This document shows, piece after piece, positions 8,190 through 17,131 of a stretch of 64,000 nt of DNA (positions are counted from its first letter, which is position 1; each line of letters opens with the position of its first letter). A program made the translations under genes and the position numbers. Below the pieces are notes generated by a model. It did not search any database and was not told where the DNA came from. It was given only the letters and a program-made list of their open reading frames with translations. Origin of the DNA: Aliivibrio finisterrensis (GTDB lineage Bacteria > Pseudomonadota > Gammaproteobacteria > Enterobacterales > Vibrionaceae); the NCBI RefSeq assembly GCF_008933155.1, contig NZ_WBVP01000009.1, positions 1 through 64,000 of the forward strand. The letters run 5' to 3'.

Positions 8190-9211
8190 TTAACGATTAT
8201 CAAAGCGATTATAATCAAATAAACCTGCTTCAACAGGGTAGTGCTCTCGATACCATTGACTTACTTCATCACTGTAAGCCCAAAACTTGTCTGAACTTCG
8301 ATGGGTTGGTTACAGTGTCACTATTATTTACAAACCATTCTTGCCATTTTTGATAGCGATTCTTATCAAGAAAGTATGGCATATGTGTTTATCAGCAGTT
8401 GTACTGCGAACAGCAACGAGCGGTAATAAATACGGTCAACGTTAGGGTCATCATAAGGCTTCGAGTCACTATTAATGACAGCGGTTACCCTGGTGGAGTC
8501 GAAGAACGAACTAATTTAAAAAACGTAAATGCGATGGTTCAATATGAAAATACAAATTATTAAGAAACAGATACTCGTACAGATAGCGACTTGTGAGTTG
8601 TTGCTTTAATGAATCGCTATTAAAGAAGGATTCCCATTGATTGATCAACGTAACTTCATGATCAGTTAAAGGCTTTATGTCATTCATTTTTTCATATTGC
8701 TCAAGCCAAGAATACAGCAAATCATGTTCCTGAGTATTTAACTCTGGCATCCCATAAGGCATGCCCCATGCTGGGTACTGTGATTCATAATCAGCAATCT
8801 CTTCAATAGTAGGGCATGCTGCTCACGGTCTATTGAAAAATCGTAACCTTGCAGTTGATCGTCTTTAGCAAGTGGATTATTTTGTTTTAAAGTAAGCATG
8901 CGAGCCATCACACCCGCTTCAGTATTAGCAATACTACTTTGCTCACGTTCATTTAAAATAGGAGTAAGGCAAACAACACATCGGTTATCTAAGATTGGTT
9001 TGATATCCGTTAAATAGTCAATACCTTCAGGGGATTGATAATCATAGACCCTTTGTTGTACTTGTGACTTTCCAAACAGCTGATCGTAATTGTACGTTGC
9101 GTATGTCGCACAACCAGAAAAGTAGAAATAATGGGCGTTTGAAAAACATAACGGCATCCATGAAATAAAGGGGGAAAATTTTATTGTAATAATAAATGCG
9201 AAAAAAAACAA
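8190..9211 (-). pseudogene. cti: Fatty-acid cis/trans isomerase (Cti), heavily degraded
   Basis: Segments of a Cti protein are readable in order but in different frames: GCATYATYNYDQLFG and PEGIDYLTDIKPILDNRC, NEREQSSIANTEAGVMARML, PTIEEIADYESQYPAWGMPY, LNTQEHDLLYSWLEQYEK, KLVRSSTPPG, PYDDPNVDRIYYR, MPYFLDKNRYQKWQEWFV and a C-terminal VSQWYREHYPVEAGLFDYN. The first segment jumps from CVVC to the NEREQ block, so the c-type heme motif region (CxxCH) is deleted. There are further one-base shifts near 8824 and 8525, an in-frame TAA after TPPG, and a large deletion near 8290. Intact family members are roughly 750-800 residues; about 1 kb remains. Cti normally isomerises membrane unsaturated fatty acids in the periplasm. 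Confidence 0.85.
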
Positions 9212-9244
9212 AAAAAGCCCGTTTACCTTTCGATAAACGGGCTT
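9205..9244 (-). terminator. Intrinsic terminator of MFS transporter gene
   Basis: Eleven-base stem AAGCCCGTTTA / TAAACGGGCTT with a long T run on the minus strand, 17 bp after the stop of the 9261-10499 gene. Confidence 0.92.
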
Positions 9245-9260
9245 GATTTAACTAAGAGTT

Positions 9261-10499
9261 TTAAACAGTAGCAGGGCTGAGCTGTTGTGCTTTTTCTTCT
9301 GTGATTGGCTTAGTAATTAATGCTAGAACAATAGCAACACCAACCATTACCGCAGAGATAGTGTAAGCCAGAGCGTAATCACCACCTTGTGTCATAGAGT
9401 AACCTACAACTGCTGCACCGATAGCACCACCAATACCCCATGATGTGTAAAGCACACCGTAGTTGGTACCGTAGTTTTTAAGACCGTAGAATTCAGCAGT
9501 AAGTGATGGGAATACAGCTAGAAGCGTACCATAACCAACAGCGGCAACTGCAGTACCAATAATTAGCATTAATTCACTGTCGTACATACCAAATAATGCC
9601 ATGTTTGCACCTTGAAGAACAAATGCAATAAGTAGTGTTTTAACACCACCAATTTTATCTGACAGGATACCAGCTGCCACACGACCGCCTGAATTAAAGA
9701 TAGCAAGAAGTGATGCTAAATATACCGCATTAGGTAGGTTTGCTTGCATACTTGCGATAGTAGTAATGTTACCAATGATCATAAGACCTGCAGATGCGGC
9801 AAATGCATACATAATCCATAAAGAATAAAACTGAGGTGTTTTAAGCATTGCTTTCCAGTTTAAATCCATTGGTGTACGTGTTGTAACCGCAGCTTTGCCT
9901 GCTTTTACTTTTGGTTCTTCAGGTTGGTAACCTTCTGGTGGGTTATTGATAGTTGTTGCTAATGGAACAGCAATAATAAGAATCGCAACACCAAGAACTA
10001 AGAAACTTGTTTGAATACCATACATTGAAATTAATGCTGAAGTAACAGGCGCTAAGTAAATAGCAGCAAGGCCAAAACCAGCAGCGATTAAGCCATTAAC
10101 CATGCCTTTCTTAGAAGGATGGAACCACTTCATAGCAGAAGGCGCAAGACAAGCGTAACCAAAGCCAATACCAGCACCAGTCATCACACCAAACGTTAAG
10201 TTAAGCATAAAAACAGTGTCAGCAAAACTTGATGCGATCATACCTAGGCCAACTAAGATTGTACCGAAGATCAAAATTAAGCGTGGGCCCATGCGATCTT
10301 GAAGAATACCAGCAACAAGAAGACAGATAGAAAAAGTGATTGTTGCAGTTGCATAAGGTTGAGAGGCTTGTGATGCCGTCCAGCCCATATCAGTAACAAG
10401 AGCCTTGTTAAATACGCTCCATGCGTAAAGAATTCCCAAACATAGGTTAATACAGAAGCCTGCAAGCAGGATACGCATTGCTTTATCGATATTTTTCAT
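9261..10499 (-). CDS. MFS transporter, oxalate:formate antiporter (OFA/OxlT) family
   Basis: A 412-residue carrier with about twelve membrane segments. The N terminus FCINLCLGILYAWSVF and the loop DRMGPR after segment 2 are typical of OFA members; GAGIGFGYACLAPSAMKWF lies in the segment 4-5 region, and GGRVAAGILSDKIGG repeats the loop motif in the second half. The family moves organic anions such as oxalate, formate, lactate or pyruvate; the substrate here cannot be read from sequence. Stands alone, divergent from the DUF3332 lipoprotein gene. Confidence 0.85.
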   Translation of the reverse strand: MKNIDKAMRILLAGFCINLCLGILYAWSVFNKALVTDMGWTASQASQPYATATITFSICLLVAGILQDRMGPRLILIFGTILVGLGMIASSFADTVFMLNLTFGVMTGAGIGFGYACLAPSAMKWFHPSKKGMVNGLIAAGFGLAAIYLAPVTSALISMYGIQTSFLVLGVAILIIAVPLATTINNPPEGYQPEEPKVKAGKAAVTTRTPMDLNWKAMLKTPQFYSLWIMYAFAASAGLMIIGNITTIASMQANLPNAVYLASLLAIFNSGGRVAAGILSDKIGGVKTLLIAFVLQGANMALFGMYDSELMLIIGTAVAAVGYGTLLAVFPSLTAEFYGLKNYGTNYGVLYTSWGIGGAIGAAVVGYSMTQGGDYALAYTISAVMVGVAIVLALITKPITEEKAQQLSPATV

Positions 10500-10811
10500 C
10501 GCAATCTCAGTGAGTTGAAAGTTTATTACAATTTAATGTATGTTTTTTTGATTGTACTTATATAAAAATGACTTACGTCACATTAATGAGCGCGGAGTTT
10601 ATCAGCACTTTGTGTTCATTGGAATAGTTTGTATGAAAATTACACCATGTTTTTTCAATCTAATATTCCATATTTGACACAGTCAAAACAATGACGAGAT
10701 CGGCATTAAATTGTCAGGTTTATGTAAATTTATGATCTAACATCTATTTTTACAATTAATTGCTTGATAGTATCCGCCGCGTTAAAACCTAACCAAATAA
10801 TATGAGCAAAT
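10500..10811. other. Divergent intergenic region, MFS carrier / DUF3332 lipoprotein
   Basis: A 312-bp AT-rich spacer between divergent genes, so both promoters should lie here. A short dyad TGAC-TTAC-GTCA occurs near 10569-10580. No open frame, RNA gene or convincing long operator was seen. Confidence 0.5.
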
Positions 10812-11363
10812 ATGAACTTCAAAAAACTTAAAATCGCAGTGGCAGTTACTCTAGGCATCACAACACTTACAGGTTGTATGGGTCAAATGGGTGTATCAAA
10901 ACTTGTTGCATTTGGTAACTTAAAAGCAGTAGATAACCGTTATGGTCGTGCTGGGCTTTATATTCTATTAGCGCCTGTATATGGTGTTGCTGCATTTGCC
11001 GATCTATTTGTATTTAACTCAATTGAATTTTGGACTGGTAAAAACATCATTACAGGTAAAAGCCCAGCAGTAGTAGATACCAATGTTGGTGGTGCTGTTT
11101 TTAAAGTAAATGATAAAATTGATTCATCAATGACCAAAGCACCAATTGCGCCACTTCAAGTAAATAACAATGTAAAAAATGCTTCGTTTAATCAAATCGA
11201 TGAAAACACATTAGAGATGCACGTTGCACTACTAGATGGTACTCAACAAGTGCTGCGTGGTGAGAAGACAGATGATAGCGTTGCATTTTACTTAGATGGA
11301 AACTACATCACAACAGTACAAGTTGAAGAGTTAGAAAACTATGTAGCGGCTTCTCAAGCATAA
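10812..11363 (+). CDS. DUF3332 family lipoprotein
   Basis: A 183-residue protein with a lipoprotein signal: basic MNFKKLK, a hydrophobic stretch, and lipobox LTGC with Cys at about residue 22. The conserved DUF3332 region covers NRYGRAGLYILLAPVYG and FVFNSIEFWTGKN, followed by a beta-rich tail. Lipidated and probably in the outer or inner membrane leaflet facing the periplasm; function unknown. Monocistronic, ended by the terminator at 11387-11421. Confidence 0.85.
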   Translation: MNFKKLKIAVAVTLGITTLTGCMGQMGVSKLVAFGNLKAVDNRYGRAGLYILLAPVYGVAAFADLFVFNSIEFWTGKNIITGKSPAVVDTNVGGAVFKVNDKIDSSMTKAPIAPLQVNNNVKNASFNQIDENTLEMHVALLDGTQQVLRGEKTDDSVAFYLDGNYITTVQVEELENYVAASQA

Positions 11364-11386
11364 TATATGCTTCTATTCTTTCATGA

Positions 11387-11421
11387 TAAAAAGCACTCAA
11401 GTGATTGAGTGCTTTTTTTTT
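11387..11421 (+). terminator. Intrinsic terminator after DUF3332 gene
   Basis: Perfect stem AAAAAGCACTCAA / TTGAGTGCTTTTT with GTGA loop and a run of T residues, 25 bp past the stop codon. The remaining 270 bp before the next gene holds only the short repeat at 11564-11585. Confidence 0.95.
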
Positions 11422-11563
11422 TGCTTTACTTCAAAAAAATTCATTTATTTCTATTTTTATTTTAACGTTTAATTTAACCATTAAGTAACAAATTGCGCTT
11501 CATATATAAGACTATATTACTGCAGTTCAGCATTTACTCTTTAAAGGCTAAATCCTAATGAGA

Positions 11564-11585
11564 TTGCGCAACAATTACGCAACAA
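11564..11585 (+). repeat. Tandem 11-bp repeat
   Basis: TTGCGCAACAA directly followed by TTACGCAACAA, differing at one base, 107 bp before the start of the membrane-protein gene at 11692. The one-turn spacing would suit two adjacent protein contacts; no known regulator is assigned. Confidence 0.4.
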
Positions 11586-11691
11586 CCTCCATTTTTCCCT
11601 TAGTTGAATTTCCAATAAAAAGCGATAAAATACTACGTAAACAAAGATTTCAAAATTGAAGGGATGCTCTCAATTTATCTTCGAGGTGTTT

Positions 11692-12057
11692 ATGAAACTA
11701 TTATTTATCTTCTTACTCTCTACTATAGGCGGTGTTGCAGCTGCTGAGCATTTTCATTCCTTTATCCTAGGCTTAAGTATTGCGACACTTGCGGTTGGTT
11801 GTTGTCACTGGTTTGCATTTAGAACAACAAAATATCCACAACTTGCTTTAGTACTTTTACTGCTTGGACTATTTTCAAAAATGGCGGTAACTATCGTAGG
11901 AGTTATGATGGCTGTGGATGCAGAATTAATTACTTCACCATTTATTTTTGCTGTTTCTTATCTATTCTTTTCAATCGTAGCAACATATTTATGGTTTAAA
12001 ATTAAAGATCGTAAAATATCGCAACAGTTACTAAATAGACATTCAGGCGCGGCTTAA
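11692..12057 (+). CDS. Small inner-membrane protein with four membrane segments, unrecognised
   Basis: Product of 121 residues composed almost wholly of four hydrophobic segments (about 1-17, 24-46, 55-78 and 85-107) with a short basic tail. The ATG at 11692 is chosen because CGAGGTG precedes it and the extension upstream is not hydrophobic; the first segment could be a cleaved signal (VAAAEH). The pattern recalls small ATP-synthase-I-like or transport accessory proteins but no family motif is certain. Followed by its own terminator. Confidence 0.68.
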   Translation: MKLLFIFLLSTIGGVAAAEHFHSFILGLSIATLAVGCCHWFAFRTTKYPQLALVLLLLGLFSKMAVTIVGVMMAVDAELITSPFIFAVSYLFFSIVATYLWFKIKDRKISQQLLNRHSGAA

Positions 12058-12082
12058 TATAAACCTCTGCTAGCCATTGAAA

Positions 12083-12107
12083 AGAAGGGGCTTAGGCTCC
12101 TTTTTTA
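12083..12107 (+). terminator. Intrinsic terminator after small membrane protein gene
   Basis: Stem AAGGGGC / GCTCCTT (one G-T pair), TTAG loop and a run of T residues, 26 bp after the stop. Confidence 0.85.
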
Positions 12108-12188
12108 TTTTTGAATTATGCTATACCGTATCTATAATAATCATTCCTTGATATAGTAATGATAGTTTTATTAAAAAAAGGGTTGTAG

Positions 12189-13193
12189 ATGGCGATTTCC
12201 ATCTTAATTTGCGATGATTCAGCACTTGCTCGTAAACAATTAGCACGAGTGATACCTTCTTCATGGGGAGCAAATATTGAATTTGCTCAACACGGTTGGG
12301 ATGCCATTTCTAAGCTTGAAGCTCAGTCATACGATCTTTTATTTCTTGACCTTACCATGCCTGAGTTGGATGGCTATGGCACATTAGAAGAAATGAGAGC
12401 ACGCAGGATAACAACTCAAGTTGTTGTTGTTTCAGGTGATATTCAACCAAAAGCGCAACAAAAAGTAGCAGAACTTGGTGCTAAAGCATTTATAAAAAAA
12501 CCTGTTGATAAGCCTACATTAATTTCCACACTAGGTTCAATTAGCATTAAACCTGAAGTTCAAGCGACTTATTTGGCACAACCAGTAACGTCTATTCAAC
12601 TTCGTCGCCGTGATATATATTTAGAAGTCGCTAATGTTGCAATTGGCCGAGCAGCTGATTCTTTGGCTCGTCATTTCGATGTTTTTGTTCATATGCCTTT
12701 GCCAAACGTGAATTTATTTGAGATGAGCGAACTTCAGATGACACTTCGTCATTTGGCCAGCAATGAAAATATGTCAGGAGTATGTCAAGGATTTAGTGGT
12801 GAAGGAATCGCAGGAGAAGCCTTGGTACTGTTAAGCGATTCAAGCGTAACAGATCTAACTAAATTAATGGATTACCCCGAAGTAACAGAGAATAGCTTAG
12901 AACTAGAGTTATTGATGGATGTGTCTAATATTTTAGTAGGGGCATTCTTAAAAGGAATTGGTGAGCAAGCAGAGGTTAGATTCTTTCAAAGCGCCCCAGT
13001 TCTTCTTGGTCAACATGTTTCGGTGAACAGTGTTATTGAATCAACCAAAGGGTCGTTCAATCGTATTATGGCATTTGAGGTAAGTTACAGTATTGATAAT
13101 ACAAACATTAAGTGCGATTTACTTTTAATGATTGTCGATGAGTCATTACCTATATTAGATAATAAACTAGCTTACTTACTGGATGATGAATAA
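12189..13193 (+). CDS. Response regulator with CheC/CheX-like phosphatase domain
   Basis: A 334-residue two-domain protein. Residues 1-120 form a receiver: acidic pair D9-D10, phospho-acceptor D54 in LLFLDLTMPELDG, and the conserved lysine in AFIKKPVDKP. Residues about 135-330 resemble the CheC/CheX phosphatase fold, with DVSNILVGAFLKGIGEQ carrying the E/DxxN catalytic pattern (Asp in place of the usual Glu) and a later proline in APVLL. Such fusions may dephosphorylate their own or another receiver. The stop overlaps the start of the PAS-protein gene by one base (TAATG), so the two are translationally coupled. No kinase or DNA-binding domain adjoins, so output is probably protein-protein. 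Confidence 0.82.
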   Translation: MAISILICDDSALARKQLARVIPSSWGANIEFAQHGWDAISKLEAQSYDLLFLDLTMPELDGYGTLEEMRARRITTQVVVVSGDIQPKAQQKVAELGAKAFIKKPVDKPTLISTLGSISIKPEVQATYLAQPVTSIQLRRRDIYLEVANVAIGRAADSLARHFDVFVHMPLPNVNLFEMSELQMTLRHLASNENMSGVCQGFSGEGIAGEALVLLSDSSVTDLTKLMDYPEVTENSLELELLMDVSNILVGAFLKGIGEQAEVRFFQSAPVLLGQHVSVNSVIESTKGSFNRIMAFEVSYSIDNTNIKCDLLLMIVDESLPILDNKLAYLLDDE

Positions 13194-13633
13194 TGAATGG
13201 TATTCCTGCTGAGTTTGAACAATTTCACTGGATGGTTGACATGGTACAAAATGTTGACCTTGGCTTAATCGTAGTTGATAAAGAATTCAATGTTCATCTT
13301 TGGAATGGCTTTATGACACACCATAGTGGCAAACAAGCCCATGATGTAATGGGAAAGTCATTATTTGAAATATTCCCAGAGATAGATAGCTCTTGGTTTA
13401 AAGCAAAGTCAAAGCCAGTTTTTGAACTGGGTACACGAAGTTTTGTTATTTGGCGACAAAGGCCTTATTTATTTCACTGTCGTAATGTTCGACCGATAAC
13501 TCAACAAAGTCACTTTATGTATCAGAATGTCACATTAAACCCAATGCGAAGTACAACAGGGGAGATTAAATCTATGTTTCTTGCTGTTGAAGATGTTACC
13601 GCAGAGGCATTGGCTGAAACACTAAACAAATAA
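13193..13633 (+). CDS. PAS domain protein
   Basis: A 146-residue protein that is essentially one PAS domain: LGLIVVDKEFNVHLWNGF and GKSLFEIFPEID are the usual PAS core strands and helix, ending in FLAVEDVTAEALAE. No kinase, GGDEF or other output domain follows. Coupled to the receiver/CheC-like gene by a one-base overlap, so it probably supplies sensory input or a docking function to that protein. The shared terminator at 13657-13690 closes the two-gene unit. Confidence 0.82.
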   Translation: MNGIPAEFEQFHWMVDMVQNVDLGLIVVDKEFNVHLWNGFMTHHSGKQAHDVMGKSLFEIFPEIDSSWFKAKSKPVFELGTRSFVIWRQRPYLFHCRNVRPITQQSHFMYQNVTLNPMRSTTGEIKSMFLAVEDVTAEALAETLNK

Positions 13634-13656
13634 ATGAAAATGCGATAAATAAGACA

Positions 13657-13690
13657 AAAAAATGGAGACACGATAGTCTCCATTTTATTT
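13657..13690. terminator. Bidirectional intrinsic terminator
   Basis: Perfect stem AAAATGGAGAC / GTCTCCATTTT with six-base loop, flanked by A and T runs. It serves the PAS gene on the plus strand and the DUF496 gene, which ends at 13695, on the minus strand. Confidence 0.92.
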
Positions 13691-13694
13691 AAAC

Positions 13695-14003
13695 TTATTT
13701 ATTTGCTTTCTTATCCGCTTCTGTCAGTTCACGGATCTTACGGCTGATATCACGACGTGATTTAGAGATCTCAGCACTTTTGATGATGTGGTCATCAACA
13801 CGGTCTTCATAATCAGCTTTCATATTTTGAACAACTGCAATGATTTCGTCTGTAGACATTGTAGGGTGAATATAATCCAGCATATTTTCTAAAAGAGTCA
13901 CACGCTTTTGGTTATCACGAATTTTCTTTTGGTTATCTTGTAGCTCACGCTTTAGTTTATTTTTACGACGTGCTTGGTTGATGATTTCAAAAACGTTATT
14001 CAT
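13695..14003 (-). CDS. DUF496 (YeeX) family protein
   Basis: A 102-residue, highly charged, mostly helical protein with coiled-coil character. Family blocks are [55 protein letters not shown] and [17 protein letters not shown], matching E. coli YeeX throughout. Function is not established. Upstream the bactofilin gene is on the same strand but 110 bp away, so co-transcription is uncertain. Confidence 0.92.
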   Translation of the reverse strand: MNNVFEIINQARRKNKLKRELQDNQKKIRDNQKRVTLLENMLDYIHPTMSTDEIIAVVQNMKADYEDRVDDHIIKSAEISKSRRDISRKIRELTEADKKANK

Positions 14004-14113
14004 TTTTATTTCCTATAATATGTAATAGCCACTTTCTTGATTAAATCATAAATGCAACATTGAAAACAATAACAAGATCAATACAGTGCTAAAAAAAACA
14101 GTTAACCGATAAA

Positions 14114-14521
14114 TTAAACCGCTTTTTTCTCTTCAATGTCTGCTGTTTCATTTTTAGAGATAAGAGTTACTTTTTCTGACTCAACAACTTCACGGTTTTC
14201 ACCAATAAGTAAGCCACCTTTTTCAATAGTCAAATGCTGAGTTTGCATTGTGCCTTTGAACTTTCCTTTTGGCTGGATACTTACTTCACCACCTTGGCAA
14301 GTACCTTCAACTAGACCATTAATAAGTACTAATCCAGCGTTTATGTCACCTTGAACTCTACCAGTCGGCGTTACAATTACTTCCGCTTCTGTAAAGATAT
14401 TCCCACTAACAAAGCCGTCAATTTGAATGCTTTGATCTGATTCAATATTACCTGTTACACGACAGCCTTTGGCAATAATAGATAATGATGCTGCGGTAGA
14501 CCGACTACTAAAAAGGCCCAT
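14114..14521 (-). CDS. Bactofilin (polymer-forming cytoskeletal protein)
   Basis: A 135-residue protein with a short N-terminal tail, then the right-handed beta-helix of bactofilins: LSIIAKGCRVTGNIESDQSI, QIDGFVSGNI, EVIVTPTGRVQGDI, VLINGLVEGTC and EVSIQPKGKFKG repeat the hydrophobic-glycine strand pattern. The family self-assembles into filaments or membrane-bound sheets that position wall or polar proteins. The C-terminal 25 residues are charged and probably disordered. Confidence 0.9.
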   Translation of the reverse strand: MGLFSSRSTAASLSIIAKGCRVTGNIESDQSIQIDGFVSGNIFTEAEVIVTPTGRVQGDINAGLVLINGLVEGTCQGGEVSIQPKGKFKGTMQTQHLTIEKGGLLIGENREVVESEKVTLISKNETADIEEKKAV

Positions 14522-14676
14522 ACAGGTTTCTCCAATTGATATTAAACTAACGAAAGAATATTATCATGGATAGAAGACAGAGGGATCACTAATTACATTA
14601 TCAACATCAGTATTTAGTAATATAGCTCACATTTTTATTGTGTATAGTATCGATTATAGTAAAAGGATTACAAATA

Positions 14677-15336
14677 ATGAGAACAATAACCCAAACAGAA
14701 ATCCGCATTATTGGTTGTTTAATTGAAAAAGAAATCACAACACCAGAACACTATCCACTAACACTCAATTCATTAACCACGGCATGTAACCAAAAGAGCA
14801 ACCGTGACCCTGTCACATCAATGAGTGAATCTGATGTTTTAGATGCATTAAATACATTAATTAACGATCGTATCGTGACTGATGAAACTCGTGGTAACTC
14901 AAGAGTGGCAAAGTATCAACATCGATTTTGTAATACAGAGTTTGGTAGCCTTAAACTGTCAAAACAAGAAATTGCCATATTATGCGTTTTGTTTCTGCGT
15001 GGGCCACAAACACCTGGCGAGCTAAGAACTCGTACCCAACGTTTATGCGAATTTGAAAATGTAGCACAAGTAGAAGCCGTATTAAATAAATTAGCGGCAG
15101 ATGAGAACGCCCCTAAAGTTGTTAAATTATCGAAAGAACCAGGAAAGCGCGAAGCTCGATATGGACATTTGTTCTGTGGCGATATTAGTGACACCGTCAC
15201 TATAGAGCAGAGTCAAAATACTCACACAAACAGCTCAGAAGAGAATAAGCGTATTGAACAGCTAGAAACTGAAGTATCCCAATTACGCACCGAACTTGAT
15301 GAGTTAAAACAATTAGTAAACGACGTTCTCTCATAA
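14677..15336 (+). CDS. YceH family protein (DUF480, winged-helix fold)
   Basis: A 219-residue protein matching YceH/DUF480: EIRIIGCLIEKEITTPEHYP at the N terminus, NSLTTACNQKSNRDP, then the second winged-helix copy with LFLRGPQTPGELRTR and EPGKREARYGHLFCG. The C-terminal 40 residues form a coiled coil (EENKRIEQLETEVSQLRTEL, then DELKQLV). ATG 14677 is preferred over one 13 codons upstream because AAAGGA lies just before it and the family starts this way. Four bases separate its stop from the GIY-YIG gene, so they form an operon. Confidence 0.9.
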   Translation: MRTITQTEIRIIGCLIEKEITTPEHYPLTLNSLTTACNQKSNRDPVTSMSESDVLDALNTLINDRIVTDETRGNSRVAKYQHRFCNTEFGSLKLSKQEIAILCVLFLRGPQTPGELRTRTQRLCEFENVAQVEAVLNKLAADENAPKVVKLSKEPGKREARYGHLFCGDISDTVTIEQSQNTHTNSSEENKRIEQLETEVSQLRTELDELKQLVNDVLS

Positions 15337-15340
15337 TTGC

Positions 15341-15622
15341 ATGACAGAAATTAAATCTAATTGGACACTCTATCTAATAAGAACGCAAACAAATAGTTTG
15401 TATTGTGGTATTACTAATAATTTATCTCGGCGCTTTGAAATGCACAAAGCAGGAAAGGGCGCTAAGTACTTACGCGGAAAAGGACCTTTAACATTAGTAT
15501 GGTCGCACAATGTTGAATCAAAATCCCAAGCGTTAAAGTACGAATACCGCATAAAAAAAATGACCAAAGCCTCAAAAGAAGCCTTGGTCAATAATTTAGT
15601 TGCGTTACCTGCTATAGATTAA
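15341..15622 (+). CDS. GIY-YIG domain protein, UPF0213 (YhbQ-like)
   Basis: A 93-residue single-domain protein of the GIY-YIG nuclease superfamily. The motif appears as LYLIRTQ followed by LYCGITNNLSRRFEMHKAG, with conserved Arg after the second strand and GKGAKYLRGKGPL typical of UPF0213. The C-terminal ALKYEYRIKKMTKASKE contains the conserved Glu. Role in vivo unclear; related proteins may act on DNA. Translated directly after yceH. Confidence 0.9.
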   Translation: MTEIKSNWTLYLIRTQTNSLYCGITNNLSRRFEMHKAGKGAKYLRGKGPLTLVWSHNVESKSQALKYEYRIKKMTKASKEALVNNLVALPAID

Positions 15623-15629
15623 TATTGGA

Positions 15630-16460
15630 TTAATCGTAAATAGTAGGGATTGGTTGACGTTTATGCTGAGACAGTTGATAAATTTTTATTAATTTAGCTT
15701 CTGCTTCAGCATCTATTTTTTTCCCTTCTAAGAAGTCATCAATCTGGTCATAAGTAACAGAAAGAGCATCTTCATCCGCTTTTTGTGGTGCGAGTTCTTC
15801 AAGATCTGCTGTGGGTACTTTTTTAACTAACTGCTCAGGTGCGCCTAGTGTTTCAGCTATTTTTCTCACTTGGCGTTTATTTAAACCAAATAATGGGGCT
15901 AGATCGCAAGCGCCGTCGCCAAACTTCGTATAAAAACCAGTAATATTCTCTGCCGAATGGTCAGTACCTAAAACTAATCCACCAACATAACCAGCCACTT
16001 CATACTGTGCAATCATGCGTGCACGCGCTTTTACATTGCCCTTAACAAAATCAATTTTTGCAGAATCAGAAGGCAGTAAACCTGTATGCTCAAGGCCAAT
16101 GTGAGACGCCTTATGCAAACCATCAACACCTTCTTTAATGTTAATGCTAATAGAATGAGAAGGCTGAATAAACGACAAGGCCATCTGTGCTTCATCTTCA
16201 TCTTTTTGGATTCCATACGGCAAACGAACTGCAATAAATTGATACTTTTTAGTATCATATTCATCATTCAGCTCATTAATAGCAATCTGAGCTAATCGCC
16301 CACATGTTGTTGAATCAACACCACCGCTAATACCAAGGATTAAAGAGGTACAGTGAGCCTTGAGTAAGGTAGCCTTAATAAAATTGACGCGTGTTTTAAT
16401 TTCATTAACCGGATCAATTGATGGTTTAACTTTCATTTCTTCAACAATCAGTTGTTGCAT
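15630..16460 (-). CDS. nadE: NH3-dependent NAD+ synthetase
   Basis: Final step of NAD biosynthesis, amidation of nicotinate adenine dinucleotide using ammonia and ATP. The 276-residue product has the PP-loop SGGVDST at residues 45-51, then [49 protein letters not shown] and [18 protein letters not shown], and lacks the glutaminase domain. The ATG at 16460 ([11 protein letters not shown]) is chosen over one two codons upstream because AAAGGA then lies at a normal distance and length matches the family. Divergent from a NadD-like gene. Confidence 0.95.
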   Translation of the reverse strand: MQQLIVEEMKVKPSIDPVNEIKTRVNFIKATLLKAHCTSLILGISGGVDSTTCGRLAQIAINELNDEYDTKKYQFIAVRLPYGIQKDEDEAQMALSFIQPSHSISINIKEGVDGLHKASHIGLEHTGLLPSDSAKIDFVKGNVKARARMIAQYEVAGYVGGLVLGTDHSAENITGFYTKFGDGACDLAPLFGLNKRQVRKIAETLGAPEQLVKKVPTADLEELAPQKADEDALSVTYDQIDDFLEGKKIDAEAEAKLIKIYQLSQHKRQPIPTIYD

Positions 16461-16613
16461 TCTCATTCCTTTACTCTATTGAGACAGTTGGCAGTTAATT
16501 TAATAATCATACTGAATTTACACAATTAATAACAGCCTAATAGTGTTATAGGATAGCCATCGACAAAATTTTCACTTATGCTAACTAATAATGCCGTTAA
16601 TAAGAGAAAAGTC

Positions 16614-17126
16614 ATGAACATTGCTGTATTTGGTAGTGCATTTAACCCACCATCATTAGGCCACAAAAGTGTCATTGAGCGTTTAACTCACTATGATAAA
16701 GTGTTATTAGTTCCTAGCATTTCACATGCCTGGGGGAAAAAAATGCTTTCTTATGAAGACAGAATAGAGATGGTATCTGCTTTTATTAACGACTTATCCC
16801 TTAACAATGTTGAAATATCGCTGATTGAAAAAGAACTGTATGTTCCAGAGCAAAGCGTGACTACTTTTTCTTTATTAAAAAAACTTCAAGAATTGAATAA
16901 AGAGGCCGATATAACCTTTATCATCGGACCAGACAACTTACTTAAGTTTGACAAGTTTTCAAATGCCGATGAGATAGTAAAATACTGGAATGTAATGGCT
17001 TGCCCTGAAACACTTCCTGTCAGAAGTACTGATATACGAAACGCAATAAAAAAAGGTGAGGACATTACTCACTTAACAACACAAGGTGTCCAACTTTACA
17101 TAAAGGCACACCATTTATACGAGTAG
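16614..17126 (+). CDS. NadD-like nicotinate-nucleotide adenylyltransferase family protein
   Basis: A 170-residue nucleotidyltransferase. The N terminus AVFGSAFNPPSLGH is the GxFxPxHxGH-type signature with the last His present, though the first His of the usual HxGH is replaced by Ser. FIIGPDNLLKF and a C-terminal RSTDIRNAIKKGED match the substrate and ISSTxIR motifs. The start at 16614 matches family N termini; an upstream ATG adds twelve foreign residues. Its position divergent from nadE supports a role in NAD synthesis or salvage. It is shorter than standard NadD (about 210 residues) and may be a second, specialised copy. Confidence 0.78.
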   Translation: MNIAVFGSAFNPPSLGHKSVIERLTHYDKVLLVPSISHAWGKKMLSYEDRIEMVSAFINDLSLNNVEISLIEKELYVPEQSVTTFSLLKKLQELNKEADITFIIGPDNLLKFDKFSNADEIVKYWNVMACPETLPVRSTDIRNAIKKGEDITHLTTQGVQLYIKAHHLYE

Positions 17127-17131
17127 TCACG

